A stretch of 64,000 nt of DNA from Peribacillus butanolivorans (GTDB lineage Bacteria; Bacillota; Bacilli; Bacillales; DSM-1321), in contig NZ_LGYA01000001.1 of NCBI RefSeq assembly GCF_001273755.1, positions 2,097,761 through 2,161,760 on the forward strand, read 5' to 3'. Positions 53,380 to 62,232 of the stretch are shown here, in pieces. Position 1 is the stretch's first letter, and every line of letters starts with the position of its first letter. The notes beneath the pieces were generated by a model that searched no databases, had not been told where the DNA came from, and saw nothing but the letters and a program-made list of their open reading frames with translations. The translations under genes and the position numbers were made by a program.

Positions 53380-55026
53380 ATGTCTGATTTGCTAGATGTT
53401 ACTATCGGAAAACTGCTTGAAAAGACAGCTGAAGAATACGGTAATAATGAAGCGGTAGTTTATCATGAACTAGGTCTTCGTTATACGTACAGTGAATTTG
53501 AAAAAGTTTGCCGGAAGGCGGCCCGTGGTTTCATGTCACTTGAGATTGAAAAAGGGGAACATATCGCCATATGGGCGTCTAATAAACCGGAATGGCTGAT
53601 TTCCCAATTTTCAACTGCAAAAATGGGCGGTGTGCTGGTTACGGTCAATACAAATTACCGCACAAGTGAACTCGAATATCTGCTTCATCAATCGGATGCA
53701 ACGACGATAATCCTGATGGAACAATTTAAAGATCATTCTTATATAGATACGCTTTATGAGATAGTTCCTGAATTGAAAACGGCTAAACCAGGAAAGTTAC
53801 AATCTGAAAAACTGCCAAAATTAAAGAATATTATTATCTTAGGTGAAACGCGTTATCCTGGTACGTTTTCGTGGGATGACGTCATAAGCGGAAGCGAATC
53901 GGTTTCGGAGGAGATGCTGGACATCCGAATGAAGGACCTTGCTCCTGAGGATGTCATTAATATGCAATACACTTCAGGGACGACTGGATTTCCAAAAGGG
54001 GTCATGCTGACACATTCGAATTTAGTCAACAATGGGCTAAATATTGCAGCTTGTATGAAGCTTACAAAGAATGATCGGCTTTGTATCCCCGTCCCACTGT
54101 TTCATTGTTTCGGCTGTTCCCTTGGTACAATGGCCTCTGTTACTGTTGGAGCCACAATGGTGCCAATCGTAGAATTCAATCCACGTACTGTGCTTCAGAC
54201 AGTGGAAGCTGAAAAATGTACGGGGCTTCACGGGGTGCCGACTATGTTCATTGCTGAATTGAATCTAGATGACTTCGATCAGTATGATTTACGTTCATTA
54301 CGGACTGGAATAATGGCTGGCTCCACTTGTCCGATAGAAGTTATGAAAAACGTGGTGGATAAGATGGGAATCTCTGAAATCACGATTACCTATGGTCAAA
54401 CGGAATCTTCCCCAGGAATTACGATGACCCGTACCGATGATCCAATTGAACTTCGTGTATCCTCAGTGGGAAAGGCTCTTCCGAATGTGGAAGTGAAGAT
54501 CATAGATCCTAATAGCGGAGAAGAAGTCAAGCGGGGCAGACAAGGAGAACTCTGTTCAAGAGGATACCATGTCATGAAGGGATATTATAATAATCCGGAA
54601 GCTACGGAGCAAGCGATTGATTCGGAGGGTTGGCTCCACACAGGAGATTTAGCGGTGATGGACGAAAACGGTTATTGCAAGATTACTGGCCGACTGAAAG
54701 ATATGATTATTCGCGGTGGGGAAAATATATACCCGCGCGAGATAGAAGAATTTCTCTATCAGCATCCTGCTATAGTCGATGTCCAAATCCTTGGTGTTCC
54801 CGATCAGAAGTATGGGGAAGAGGTAGCGGCATGGGTCATTTTGAAAGCAGGAGAAACCTTGACGGAGGAAGAATTGAGAGCGTATTGCAAAGGGAAAATA
54901 TCTTTTCACAAAATTCCTCGATACATTCAATTTACTGATGGATATCCAATGACTGCATCTGGGAAAATTCAAAAGTATAAGCTTCGGGAGCAAACTCTTG
55001 AACTATTAACGGAACGTACCAAATAA
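53380..55026 (+). CDS. yngI: Acyl-CoA synthetase (AMP-forming)
   Basis: 548 residues of the ANL superfamily. The P-loop is MQYTSGTTGFPKGVMLTH near 195-212, followed by ITYGQTESSPGITM, GWLHTGDLAVMDENGY with the ATP-ribose aspartate, GRLKDMIIRGGENIYPREIE, and the C-terminal catalytic lysine in MTASGKIQKYKL. It activates a fatty or branched acid with CoA and ATP. GGGAGGAGTTTG directly precedes ATG 53380; the open frame from 53293 is not used. The order matches B. subtilis yngI. Confidence 0.88.
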   Translation: MSDLLDVTIGKLLEKTAEEYGNNEAVVYHELGLRYTYSEFEKVCRKAARGFMSLEIEKGEHIAIWASNKPEWLISQFSTAKMGGVLVTVNTNYRTSELEYLLHQSDATTIILMEQFKDHSYIDTLYEIVPELKTAKPGKLQSEKLPKLKNIIILGETRYPGTFSWDDVISGSESVSEEMLDIRMKDLAPEDVINMQYTSGTTGFPKGVMLTHSNLVNNGLNIAACMKLTKNDRLCIPVPLFHCFGCSLGTMASVTVGATMVPIVEFNPRTVLQTVEAEKCTGLHGVPTMFIAELNLDDFDQYDLRSLRTGIMAGSTCPIEVMKNVVDKMGISEITITYGQTESSPGITMTRTDDPIELRVSSVGKALPNVEVKIIDPNSGEEVKRGRQGELCSRGYHVMKGYYNNPEATEQAIDSEGWLHTGDLAVMDENGYCKITGRLKDMIIRGGENIYPREIEEFLYQHPAIVDVQILGVPDQKYGEEVAAWVILKAGETLTEEELRAYCKGKISFHKIPRYIQFTDGYPMTASGKIQKYKLREQTLELLTERTK

Positions 55027-55038
55027 GGGGGATATCGA

Positions 55039-56388
55039 ATGATTCGAAAAATTCTTATCGCAAACAGAGGAGAAATTGCATCACGTGTAATCCGTACGTG
55101 CAAGAATTTGGGAATTAGTACCGTCGCTGTCTATTCCGAGGCAGATTCGGAAGCACCATTTGTAGGACATGCGGATGAGGCCTATTTATTGGGAGGGTCC
55201 AGAGTTCAGGAAAGCTATTTAAACGTCAAGAAGATTTTAGAAATAGCTAAAGAAACCGGTGTAGATGCCATCCATCCAGGATACGGATTTCTAAGTGAAA
55301 ATGCAGATTTCGCTCGCTCATGTGAAGATGCTGGATTGATTTTCATTGGACCCAAACCTGAAGTTATCCAGCAGATGGGCAATAAAGTTGAAGCGCGAAA
55401 AAAGATGGAGCAAGCAGGACTTCCATTAGTGCCAGGTTTCTCACGGCCATTAATTGATAGCGCTGAAGCAGCGGCAGTTGCCGAAAAGATAGGGTATCCA
55501 GTTATGCTAAAAGCGTCAGCCGGCGGCGGTGGTATCGGTATGCAGGCAGTTGCAAATGCCGATGAACTGTTAAAAGCATTCGAAGGAAATCAAAAACGTG
55601 CTCAATTATTTTTCGGTAATGGAGACATGTTCATTGAAAAATTGATTGAAAAACCCCGTCATATCGAAATTCAAGTATTAGCAGATGGATTTGGAAATGC
55701 TGTTTACTTATGGGAACGAGAATGTTCCGTTCAAAGGCGCCACCAGAAGGTCGTAGAAGAAGCCCCTTCTTCTTTTCTTGATGAAGAAACAAGAAAGCAG
55801 ATGGGGATAGCCGCTGTAAAAGCGGTGAAGGCTATCGGGTATTGTAATGCGGGTACCCTTGAATTCTTAGTTGATGCCGATAAAAACTTTTATTTTCTAG
55901 AAATGAATACACGCCTTCAGGTCGAGCATCCGGTCACTGAGGAAATCACAGGACTTGATCTTGTTGAACAGCAAATTAAAATTGCTTCAGGCAACAAACT
56001 CGACTTTACACAAGAAGAGGTGAAAAGGGAGGGGCACTCTATTGAAGTGCGCATATATGCGGAAGATCCCAAAACCTTTTATCCTGCACCGGGGAAAATT
56101 AGCGGTTTGAAACTTCCTGAAGGTGAAGGGATTCGTCATGAACTGGCCGTTCAGAACACATCGGTCGTTTCACATTTTTACGATCCTATGATCGCCAAAT
56201 TGGTAGTAAGCGGTGGTTCGAGGAATGAAGCCATCGATAGATTAAGAGAAGCATTGAACACCTATAAAATAGATGGAATTAAAACGAATCTTCCTCTACT
56301 TAAGGAAATAATCGTCCATGAAGCTTTTTCTAAAGGCGATACAACAACGGACTTTATTGATAAATATATTAAAAAAATTACTGTATAA
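55039..56388 (+). CDS. yngH: Biotin carboxylase subunit (3-methylcrotonyl-CoA carboxylase type)
   Basis: 449 residues. The ATP-grasp biotin carboxylase includes IANRGEIASRVIRTC at the start, HPGYGFLSENADFA, the glycine loop KASAGGGGIGMQ, ERECSVQRRHQKV, and EMNTRLQVEHPVTE with the catalytic arginine. It carboxylates biotin on the carrier encoded next, using ATP and bicarbonate. Beside YngE-type carboxyltransferase and HMG-CoA lyase, the complex is most likely methylcrotonyl-CoA carboxylase rather than acetyl-CoA carboxylase. GGGGGATATCGA precedes the ATG. Confidence 0.9.
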   Translation: MIRKILIANRGEIASRVIRTCKNLGISTVAVYSEADSEAPFVGHADEAYLLGGSRVQESYLNVKKILEIAKETGVDAIHPGYGFLSENADFARSCEDAGLIFIGPKPEVIQQMGNKVEARKKMEQAGLPLVPGFSRPLIDSAEAAAVAEKIGYPVMLKASAGGGGIGMQAVANADELLKAFEGNQKRAQLFFGNGDMFIEKLIEKPRHIEIQVLADGFGNAVYLWERECSVQRRHQKVVEEAPSSFLDEETRKQMGIAAVKAVKAIGYCNAGTLEFLVDADKNFYFLEMNTRLQVEHPVTEEITGLDLVEQQIKIASGNKLDFTQEEVKREGHSIEVRIYAEDPKTFYPAPGKISGLKLPEGEGIRHELAVQNTSVVSHFYDPMIAKLVVSGGSRNEAIDRLREALNTYKIDGIKTNLPLLKEIIVHEAFSKGDTTTDFIDKYIKKITV

Positions 56389-56459
56389 ACTGTTTGTCGG
56401 GGACCGGGAGGGAAAACCGATTCGTTTCTAAAAACTAAAATTATTTGGAGGAATATGAT

Positions 56460-56672
56460 ATGGCAGAATTAAAAGCAAGTATGGCAGGAAGCGTATGGAA
56501 AATCGTAGCGGGTGAAGGTCAAAGTGTTACCGATGGACAGGATATCATAATCTTAGAATCCATGAAAATGGAAATCCCCATTGCTGCTGAGGAAGCGGGT
56601 ACTGTTAAGGAACTTAAAGTAAATGAAGGGGATTTCGTAAATGAGGGCGACGTTTTGGCCGTCATTGAATAA
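56460..56672 (+). CDS. yngHB: Biotin carboxyl carrier protein, small stand-alone type
   Basis: 70 residues forming a single lipoyl/biotinyl domain. Biotinylation lysine Lys36 lies in the ESMKMEIPI motif. It shuttles carboxybiotin between the carboxylase and the carboxyltransferase. GGAGGAATATGAT precedes ATG 56460. An in-frame TTG at 56445 overlaps the ribosome binding site and is rejected. Confidence 0.92.
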   Translation: MAELKASMAGSVWKIVAGEGQSVTDGQDIIILESMKMEIPIAAEEAGTVKELKVNEGDFVNEGDVLAVIE

Positions 56673-56689
56673 AGAGACGGAGGGGTAAA

Positions 56690-57589
56690 ATGAATTGGCC
56701 TGAAAAAGTAACCATTAAAGAAGTGGGTCCGCGTGATGGGCTTCAAAATGAAAAGGTCATTATACCGACGCAAAGAAAAATAGACTGGATCAATCAGCTT
56801 TCTGATACTGGTCTTTCCTATATTGAAGCCACTTCTTTTGTACATCCAAAATGGATTCCTCAATTGAGTGATGCTGTGGAGGTAGCCAAGGGTATCAAAA
56901 GGAATCCAGATATCACCTATGCGGCTCTTGTTCCGAATCAAAGAGGATTGGAGTCGGCCCTAGAAGCGGATATTGATGAAATTTCAGTTTTCATGTCATC
57001 AAGTGAGACCCATAATCTAAAGAATATAAATAAAACGATTTCAGATACATTTCCTGTATTAAAGGAAGTCATCGATTCAGCAGCAAGAAGCAGGAAATCA
57101 GTTCGAGGCTATGTTTCAACCGTATTCGGGTGTCCTTATGAAGGCGAGGTTTCAATCGAACAGGTTTTCAAGGTTTGTGATCAGCTATTTGAATACGGAA
57201 TCAACGAGCTATCATTAGGAGATACCATCGGTGTCGCATCTCCTAGACAGGTAGCCTTATTCCTTGAACAGGCTGTAAAAAGATACGATATAGACCGAAT
57301 TGCTCTCCATTTTCATGATACAAGAGGCATGGCTCTCGCTAATGTCCTCAAATCACTAGATTATGGAATTAAAACTTTCGACTCCGCGCTCGGTGGTTTA
57401 GGGGGATGCCCATATGCACCAGGTGCGAGCGGGAATGTAGCTACGGATGACCTGATTCATATGCTACATAATATGGGGATTCACACGGGAATCGATCAAG
57501 GAAAACTTATAGGTGCAGCGTCTATGATGCAAAGCTTCTTGGAAAAACCATTGCCTAGCCATCAGATGGCTGTCTATAACGCGCAATAA
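56690..57589 (+). CDS. yngG: Hydroxymethylglutaryl-CoA lyase
   Basis: 299 residues, TIM barrel of the HMGL-like family. KEVGPRDGLQNE near 10-21, ALHFHDTRGMALANV (metal-binding HxH) and the active-site cysteine loop GGLGGCPYAPGASGNVATDD are all present. It splits HMG-CoA to acetoacetate and acetyl-CoA, the last step of leucine breakdown. Acetoacetate can then enter the ScoAB pathway encoded 24 kb upstream. ACGGAGGGGTAAA precedes the ATG. Confidence 0.93.
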   Translation: MNWPEKVTIKEVGPRDGLQNEKVIIPTQRKIDWINQLSDTGLSYIEATSFVHPKWIPQLSDAVEVAKGIKRNPDITYAALVPNQRGLESALEADIDEISVFMSSSETHNLKNINKTISDTFPVLKEVIDSAARSRKSVRGYVSTVFGCPYEGEVSIEQVFKVCDQLFEYGINELSLGDTIGVASPRQVALFLEQAVKRYDIDRIALHFHDTRGMALANVLKSLDYGIKTFDSALGGLGGCPYAPGASGNVATDDLIHMLHNMGIHTGIDQGKLIGAASMMQSFLEKPLPSHQMAVYNAQ

Positions 57590-57608
57590 ATAAACATGAG
57601 GTGAAACT

Positions 57609-58391
57609 ATGACATCGATAGTAGAGATTAGTCATGAGGAACAGGGAATTGCCATTGTGACCTTAAATCGGCCGGATGCTGCCAATGCGTTATCCACAGA
57701 ACTACTTCATTGCTTATACGAAGGACTGAATGAATTGAAATTACAGTCTAATCTGCGGACAGTCATACTAACAGGAGCTGGAGAAAAGGCATTTTGTGCA
57801 GGTGCAGATCTAAAGGAACGAGCAGGGATGAATGACGAGAAAGTCAGGGAGACATTAAAGCTAATTGGTGACACGATTACAGCGGTTGAAAATCTTCCAG
57901 TTCCAGTCATTGCTGCAATTAATGGCTCCGCTTTTGGCGGAGGACTTGAGCTGGCTCTTGCCTGTGACATTCGCATCGCATCTGAAACGGCAAAGATGGG
58001 ACTGACTGAAACTGCGCTTGGAATAATACCAGGCGGTGGAGGTACTCAGCGGTTGCCGCGGATTGTCGGAATGGCGACTGCGAAAGAACTGATTTATACG
58101 GCAAGGAGACTGGACGCTAAAACGGCACATGCCATGCAAATCATCAGCCATATGTACCCGCCTCAACATCTGCTTGAGGAAGCGAAAAACCTGGCTGGAG
58201 AAATTGCTGTCAATGCCCCTTTAGCACTAAGAGCGGCAAAAGCTGCCATGAATCAAGGGGCAGATACAGACTTGAAAACTGGATTGCAAATCGAGAAGGA
58301 CTGCTATCAGACAACACTGCAAACCCGTGACCGACTGGAGGGTCTGTCAGCATTCAAGGAAAAACGCAAACCGGTATTTACGGGTAATTGA
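57609..58391 (+). CDS. yngF: Enoyl-CoA hydratase (methylglutaconyl-CoA hydratase-like)
   Basis: 260 residues of the crotonase fold. AFCAGADLKER gives the oxyanion-hole region near 61-71, INGSAFGGGLELALACDIRIAS follows, and the catalytic glutamates are in MGLTETALGIIPGGGGTQRLP. In this operon the expected reaction is hydration of 3-methylglutaconyl-CoA to HMG-CoA. GAGGTGAAACT precedes the ATG, and the gene is 19 bases after the lyase gene. Confidence 0.9.
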   Translation: MTSIVEISHEEQGIAIVTLNRPDAANALSTELLHCLYEGLNELKLQSNLRTVILTGAGEKAFCAGADLKERAGMNDEKVRETLKLIGDTITAVENLPVPVIAAINGSAFGGGLELALACDIRIASETAKMGLTETALGIIPGGGGTQRLPRIVGMATAKELIYTARRLDAKTAHAMQIISHMYPPQHLLEEAKNLAGEIAVNAPLALRAAKAAMNQGADTDLKTGLQIEKDCYQTTLQTRDRLEGLSAFKEKRKPVFTGN

Positions 58392-58414
58392 TTTCAATTG
58401 AAGGAGGAACATAG

Positions 58415-59944
58415 ATGGTAACGACGGATAAACTTACAGAAACGGTAGAAACGATAAAAAAAGGCGGCTTAGAAAAATATCATCAAAAAAATGCTGAAAA
58501 AGGGAAGCTTTTCGTACGTGATCGGCTACAGCTTCTATTTGACGAAGGAGTTGAAATCGAGGACGCCTTCTTCGCAAATTGTGCGAGTGATGGGCTGCCT
58601 GCAGACGGTGTCGTTACAGGCATCGGCAAAATCAACGGACAGAGAGTCTGTGTCATGGCCAATGATTCGACTGTAAAAGCAGGTTCTTGGGGAGCGAGGA
58701 CTGTAGAGAAAATCATCCGCATTCAGGAAACCGCTGATAAGTTACAATTGCCACTACTATATTTAGTCGATTCAGCCGGTGCCCGCATAACGGATCAAGT
58801 CGAAATGTTTCCTGGACGCCGTGGGGCAGGCCGGATCTTTTACAACCAAGTGAAGCTATCTGGAAAAGTGCCTCAAATCTGTCTATTGTTCGGTCCTTCC
58901 GCAGCAGGTGGGGCATATATCCCTGCTTTTTGCGATATTGTTGTTATGGTTGATGGAAATGCATCCATGTATTTAGGTTCACCGAGGATGGCCGAAATGG
59001 TCATTGGCGAAAAAGTGACCGAAGAGGAAATGGGTGGAGCGAAAATGCATTGTTCCGTTTCAGGATGTGGTGATGTACTCGTTAAATCAGAAGAAGAATC
59101 CATTGCCTTTGCTCGCCGATACTTAAGCTATTTTCCAGGAAATTATCAACAAAAGCCGAAAGCTACCAAACCTGAGCTACCTGCTGAATTTGAAAAAACG
59201 CTGGAAGAGCTGATTCCAAAAAATCAAAATGCTGCCTTTAATATGTATGACCTAATCGACAGGATTATAGACCGTAATTCATTTTGTGAAATCAAAAAAT
59301 TATTTGCCCCTGAATTGATTACTGGTCTTGCACGGTTAAATGGCCAAACGATTGGAATTATAGCCAACCAGCCGCGTGTCAAAGGGGGGGTTCTGTTCCA
59401 TGATTCTGCTGACAAGGCCGCCAAGTTCATCAATTTATGTGATGCTTTCCATATCCCACTTTTGTTCCTAGCGGATATTCCAGGATTTATGATTGGAACT
59501 AAGGTCGAACAGGCGGGCATTATTCGCCATGGTGCGAAAATGATATCAGCAATGAGCGAAGCCACGGTTCCCAAAATTTCTGTCGTTGTTCGTAAGGCTT
59601 ATGGTGCCGGATTATACGCGATGGCAGGTCCTGCTTTTGAACCGGATTGCGTTCTGGCCTTACCAACTGCTTTGATTGCTGTTATGGGTGCGGAAGCAGC
59701 GGTTAACGCAGTCTATGCTAACAAAATCAGTGCAATGGATGCAGTAGAACGACCTGCTTTCATTGAGCAGAAGCGAAATGAATATAATGAAGATATTGAT
59801 ATTTACCGCTTAGCCTCAGAGATGATTGTGGATGCTATTATCCAGCCAAATGACCTGCGTGATGAATTGAGCGCTCGGTTTGAAGCGTATAGTAGCAAGC
59901 AAATGACATTTACTGAGCGTAAACACGGAGTATATCCCGTATAA
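58415..59944 (+). CDS. yngE: Acyl-CoA carboxylase carboxyltransferase subunit (methylcrotonyl-CoA type)
   Basis: 509 residues with the two crotonase-like carboxyltransferase halves. The N-terminal half has NDSTVKAGSWGARTVEKI and LVDSAGARITDQVEMFPGRRGAGRIFYNQVKLSG. The C-terminal half has NQPRVKGGVLFHDSADKAAKFI and DIPGFMIGTKVEQAGIIRHGAK. It transfers carboxyl from biotin to 3-methylcrotonyl-CoA. AAGGAGGAACATAG precedes the ATG. It is the last gene of the operon, and its terminator has been split by the IS3 element that follows. Confidence 0.92.
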   Translation: MVTTDKLTETVETIKKGGLEKYHQKNAEKGKLFVRDRLQLLFDEGVEIEDAFFANCASDGLPADGVVTGIGKINGQRVCVMANDSTVKAGSWGARTVEKIIRIQETADKLQLPLLYLVDSAGARITDQVEMFPGRRGAGRIFYNQVKLSGKVPQICLLFGPSAAGGAYIPAFCDIVVMVDGNASMYLGSPRMAEMVIGEKVTEEEMGGAKMHCSVSGCGDVLVKSEEESIAFARRYLSYFPGNYQQKPKATKPELPAEFEKTLEELIPKNQNAAFNMYDLIDRIIDRNSFCEIKKLFAPELITGLARLNGQTIGIIANQPRVKGGVLFHDSADKAAKFINLCDAFHIPLLFLADIPGFMIGTKVEQAGIIRHGAKMISAMSEATVPKISVVVRKAYGAGLYAMAGPAFEPDCVLALPTALIAVMGAEAAVNAVYANKISAMDAVERPAFIEQKRNEYNEDIDIYRLASEMIVDAIIQPNDLRDELSARFEAYSSKQMTFTERKHGVYPV

Positions 59945-59953
59945 TAAATAAAA

Positions 59954-59966
59954 TAAACAGCCCGGT
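59954..59966 (+). terminator. Left half of the yng operon terminator, split by an insertion sequence
   Basis: The left arm context (ATAAACAGCCCG) before the IS and the right arm (CGGGCTATTTATTTT, 61281-61295) after it pair around the loop GTCATGTTGA when the IS and one CATGTTGA copy are removed. The original terminator lay about 15 bases after yngE. Confidence 0.65.
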
Positions 59967-60044
59967 CATGTTGATATGATCCCCTTTTAGTAGACAGAAA
60001 AAAGAAAGCACACTAATCTGTCTATATATGGAGGGGATTTTTCT

Positions 60045-60341
60045 ATGGGTAATATTAAAAGAACGTTTGATAAAGCATTCAAAAAGCAGGCCGTTGATTT
60101 ATACCTTAATGGAGATATGAGTTATCAATCGGTCGCTGATAAATTAGAAATTGATAAAAATCAAGTCCGCCGCTGGGTTAAGTACTTTGAAGATGAAGGC
60201 ATACTGGGTTTGGAAGAGAAACGAGGGAAAGCGAAGGGTCTTGGTAAGGGCAGACCAAGAACAGCTCCGGAGGATCCTGAAGAAAAAATCAGACGTTTAG
60301 AGGCGGAGAACGAAATGCTAAAAAAGCTCTTAAAGATGTAA
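60045..60341 (+). CDS. IS3-family transposase OrfA (helix-turn-helix protein)
   Basis: 98 residues. Helix-turn-helix SYQSVADKLEIDKNQVRRWVKYF near 26-48, then a leucine-zipper-like end EEKIRRLEAENEMLKKLLKM. It binds the element's ends. The slippery heptamer AAAAAAG (60320-60326), read CTA-AAA-AAG in this frame, lies just before its stop; a -1 shift gives ALKDVKGG and continues directly into OrfB. GGAGGGGATTTTTCT precedes the ATG. Confidence 0.9.
   Translation: MGNIKRTFDKAFKKQAVDLYLNGDMSYQSVADKLEIDKNQVRRWVKYFEDEGILGLEEKRGKAKGLGKGRPRTAPEDPEEKIRRLEAENEMLKKLLKM
60320..60326 (+). promoter_or_regulatory. Programmed -1 frameshift site of the IS3 element
   Basis: A-AAA-AAG heptamer in the correct phase near the 3' end of orfA. 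The -1 frame is open from here through the OrfB start at 60350. A Shine-Dalgarno-like AAAGGGGG (60341-60348) lies downstream, where it can also serve OrfB initiation. Confidence 0.75.
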
Positions 60342-60349
60342 AAGGGGGA

Positions 60350-61231
60350 ATGGAGGCAGTAACGACAAGGAAAAAGTATGAGGTAATTAGGGAAATGTCC
60401 AAGGAACACTACCCTATTCAATTATTATGCGAAATTGCACATGTATCAAGAAGTGGATACTACAAATGGTTAAAACGTAAAATATCCCCTTCTGAAAAGC
60501 AACTGGAGGATGAAGAGATTCAGAAAAAAATTATAGGATGCTACAATAAACTCAAAGGAATCTATGGGTATCGAAGAGTAAAGGTATGGCTGGATAAAAC
60601 CTACGGTTTAAACCTGAACCACAAGCGTGTCCAGCGTCTTATGCGGGAGCTAGGGTTAAAGTCCCTGATTCGGAAGAGGAAACCTTATTACGGGAAGAAA
60701 GAAGCATATGTCATTTCTAAAAACCTTCTTAATAGGGATTTTCATGCATCCGGACCTAATGAGAAATGGGTAACTGACATTACATATTTGATTTTTAATG
60801 GACAGAGACTTTACCTATCCGCCATAAAAGACCTCTATAACAATGAAATCGTTTCTTATCAAGTCAGCCGGAGAAACGACTTAAAACTTGTAATAGATAC
60901 AATAAAAAAAGCAAAGAAAAAACGGAATGTTAAAGGAATTCTTCTGCATAGCGACCAGGGGTACCAATATACTTCCCACCAATATAATAACCTATTGAAA
61001 AAATATAAGATGCAATCCAATATGTCAAGAAAGGGAAACTGCTGGGATAACGCTTGTATGGAGAATTTCTTCAGCCACTTTAAATCGGAGTGTTTCTATA
61101 TGAACTCCTTCCGAACCTCTGAAGAGGTTAGAGGTGCTGTAAGTATGTATATTCGATTCTATAACCATCATCGCTTCCAGAAAAAATTAAACAACCTGAG
61201 TCCATATCAATATAGAACTCAGGCTGCTTAA
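60350..61231 (+). CDS. IS3-family transposase OrfB (DDE catalytic domain)
   Basis: 293 residues. An N-terminal HTH_21-like region (IQLLCEIAHVSRSGYYKWLKRK) is followed by the integrase core. The DDE residues are the aspartate in WVTDITYLIFNGQ, the aspartate in LLHSDQGYQYTS, and the glutamate in CWDNACMENFFSHFKSE. It is normally produced as an OrfAB fusion by frameshifting. The frame is complete, so the element may be active. Confidence 0.92.
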   Translation: MEAVTTRKKYEVIREMSKEHYPIQLLCEIAHVSRSGYYKWLKRKISPSEKQLEDEEIQKKIIGCYNKLKGIYGYRRVKVWLDKTYGLNLNHKRVQRLMRELGLKSLIRKRKPYYGKKEAYVISKNLLNRDFHASGPNEKWVTDITYLIFNGQRLYLSAIKDLYNNEIVSYQVSRRNDLKLVIDTIKKAKKKRNVKGILLHSDQGYQYTSHQYNNLLKKYKMQSNMSRKGNCWDNACMENFFSHFKSECFYMNSFRTSEEVRGAVSMYIRFYNHHRFQKKLNNLSPYQYRTQAA

Positions 61232-61386
61232 TTGGTCTTTTTTATTTCTGTCTATTTGACAGGGGTCACTCCATGTTGAACGGGCTATTTATTTTGCAGT
61301 ACGGAAGAATATGATGAATGATTTTTCTAATAATATGAAAATTTTACTAAGTTAAGTATTGCAATATTAACCAAGGAAGAGTACTA

Positions 61387-61414
61387 TAATTAGTAATTAA
61401 TGATTTACTAATTA
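61387..61414. promoter_or_regulatory. Candidate operator of the NAD-salvage operon
   Basis: TAATTAGTAA (61387-61396) and TTACTAATTA (61405-61414) form a perfect 10-bp inverted repeat with an 8-base spacer. A further half-site TTAGTAA follows near 61428. It lies 40 bases before the NrtR-like gene, consistent with autoregulation. Inferred. Confidence 0.6.
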
Positions 61415-61453
61415 CTATATTTTCAGTCTTAGTAAAAGAAAGTGAGAGTTGCC

Positions 61454-62218
61454 ATGGTTCAGCAGGAAAAAAAGAAATATATTACTCCAGATGGATACAC
61501 AGCAGATATTGCGATCTTTACGATTACCACCAAGAAGACGGCCGAGAAAGCCCCGCCTGAAATGTTATTAAAGCTATTATTAATCAAACGTGCTGCAATA
61601 GATAGGGAAGGAAGTCCGAATGTTGAAGGTGATAAATGGGCTTTACCCGGTGGCTTTGTGAATGCTGGCGAGACAGCCTATGAGGCAGCCAAACGAGAAT
61701 TAAAAGAAGAAACAGGTGTGACAGGATTTCATGTGAAGCATTTTGGTGTATATGACCATCCGGGACGTGATCAGAGAGGATGGATTATCTCTAATGCTTT
61801 TTATGCAATTGTTCAGGAAGAATTTCTTCATCAAAGAAAAGCGAATGACGATGCAGCTGAGGTGGAATTGTTCACGATACAGGAAGCTTTAAAATTAGAA
61901 CTTGCTTTTGATCATTATACAATTATTAATGAAGCGATAAATTTAATGAAAAAAGATATGGTGCAAACAACGATAGCTCAAAAGTTTTTACCAGAAGAAT
62001 TTACACTTTCAGAACTCCAACGGGTTTTACTAACAGTTAGGGATGATGCGAAAATCAGTGCAGATTCACTTTTTTTTGCAAAAGCCCCAAAGCTCCCGTT
62101 CTTGGAGAAAGTATTGGATGAAAAGGGCTTACAGAAGAAAACTAAACGTAATTCATTTCGGCCTTCACAACTTTACCGATTTAATGCAGAGATTGTCATG
62201 GACTCTATTTATTATTAG
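61454..62218 (+). CDS. NrtR-like Nudix protein with C-terminal winged-helix domain
   Basis: 254 residues. The Nudix domain (about 8-150) keeps the complete box GGFVNAGETAYEAAKRELKEETGV near 71-94. The C-terminal part (about 165-250, FTLSELQRVLLTVRDD ... KRNSFRPSQLYRFN) fits the winged helix of NrtR regulators. NrtR proteins repress NAD-synthesis genes and sense ADP-ribose or related nucleotides. The intact box means hydrolase activity (ADP-ribose pyrophosphatase) may be retained. ATG 61454 is preferred over GTG 61442. Followed by nicotinamidase and nicotinate phosphoribosyltransferase, which supports the assignment. Confidence 0.82.
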   Translation: MVQQEKKKYITPDGYTADIAIFTITTKKTAEKAPPEMLLKLLLIKRAAIDREGSPNVEGDKWALPGGFVNAGETAYEAAKRELKEETGVTGFHVKHFGVYDHPGRDQRGWIISNAFYAIVQEEFLHQRKANDDAAEVELFTIQEALKLELAFDHYTIINEAINLMKKDMVQTTIAQKFLPEEFTLSELQRVLLTVRDDAKISADSLFFAKAPKLPFLEKVLDEKGLQKKTKRNSFRPSQLYRFNAEIVMDSIYY

Positions 62219-62232
62219 GAGGAATGAGTGAA

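Larger units (their letters stand above)
59975..61271 (+). mobile_element. IS3-family insertion sequence (IS150-like), about 1.3 kb
   Basis: Contains orfA and orfB in overlapping-frame arrangement. Imperfect inverted ends: TGATCCCCTTTTAGTAGACA (left, from 59977) and the complement TGACCCCTGTCAAATAGACA (right, to 61268). The sequence CATGTTGA occurs directly on both sides (59967-59974 and 61272-61279), longer than the 3-5 bp usual for IS3. Both ORFs are intact. Confidence 0.82.
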
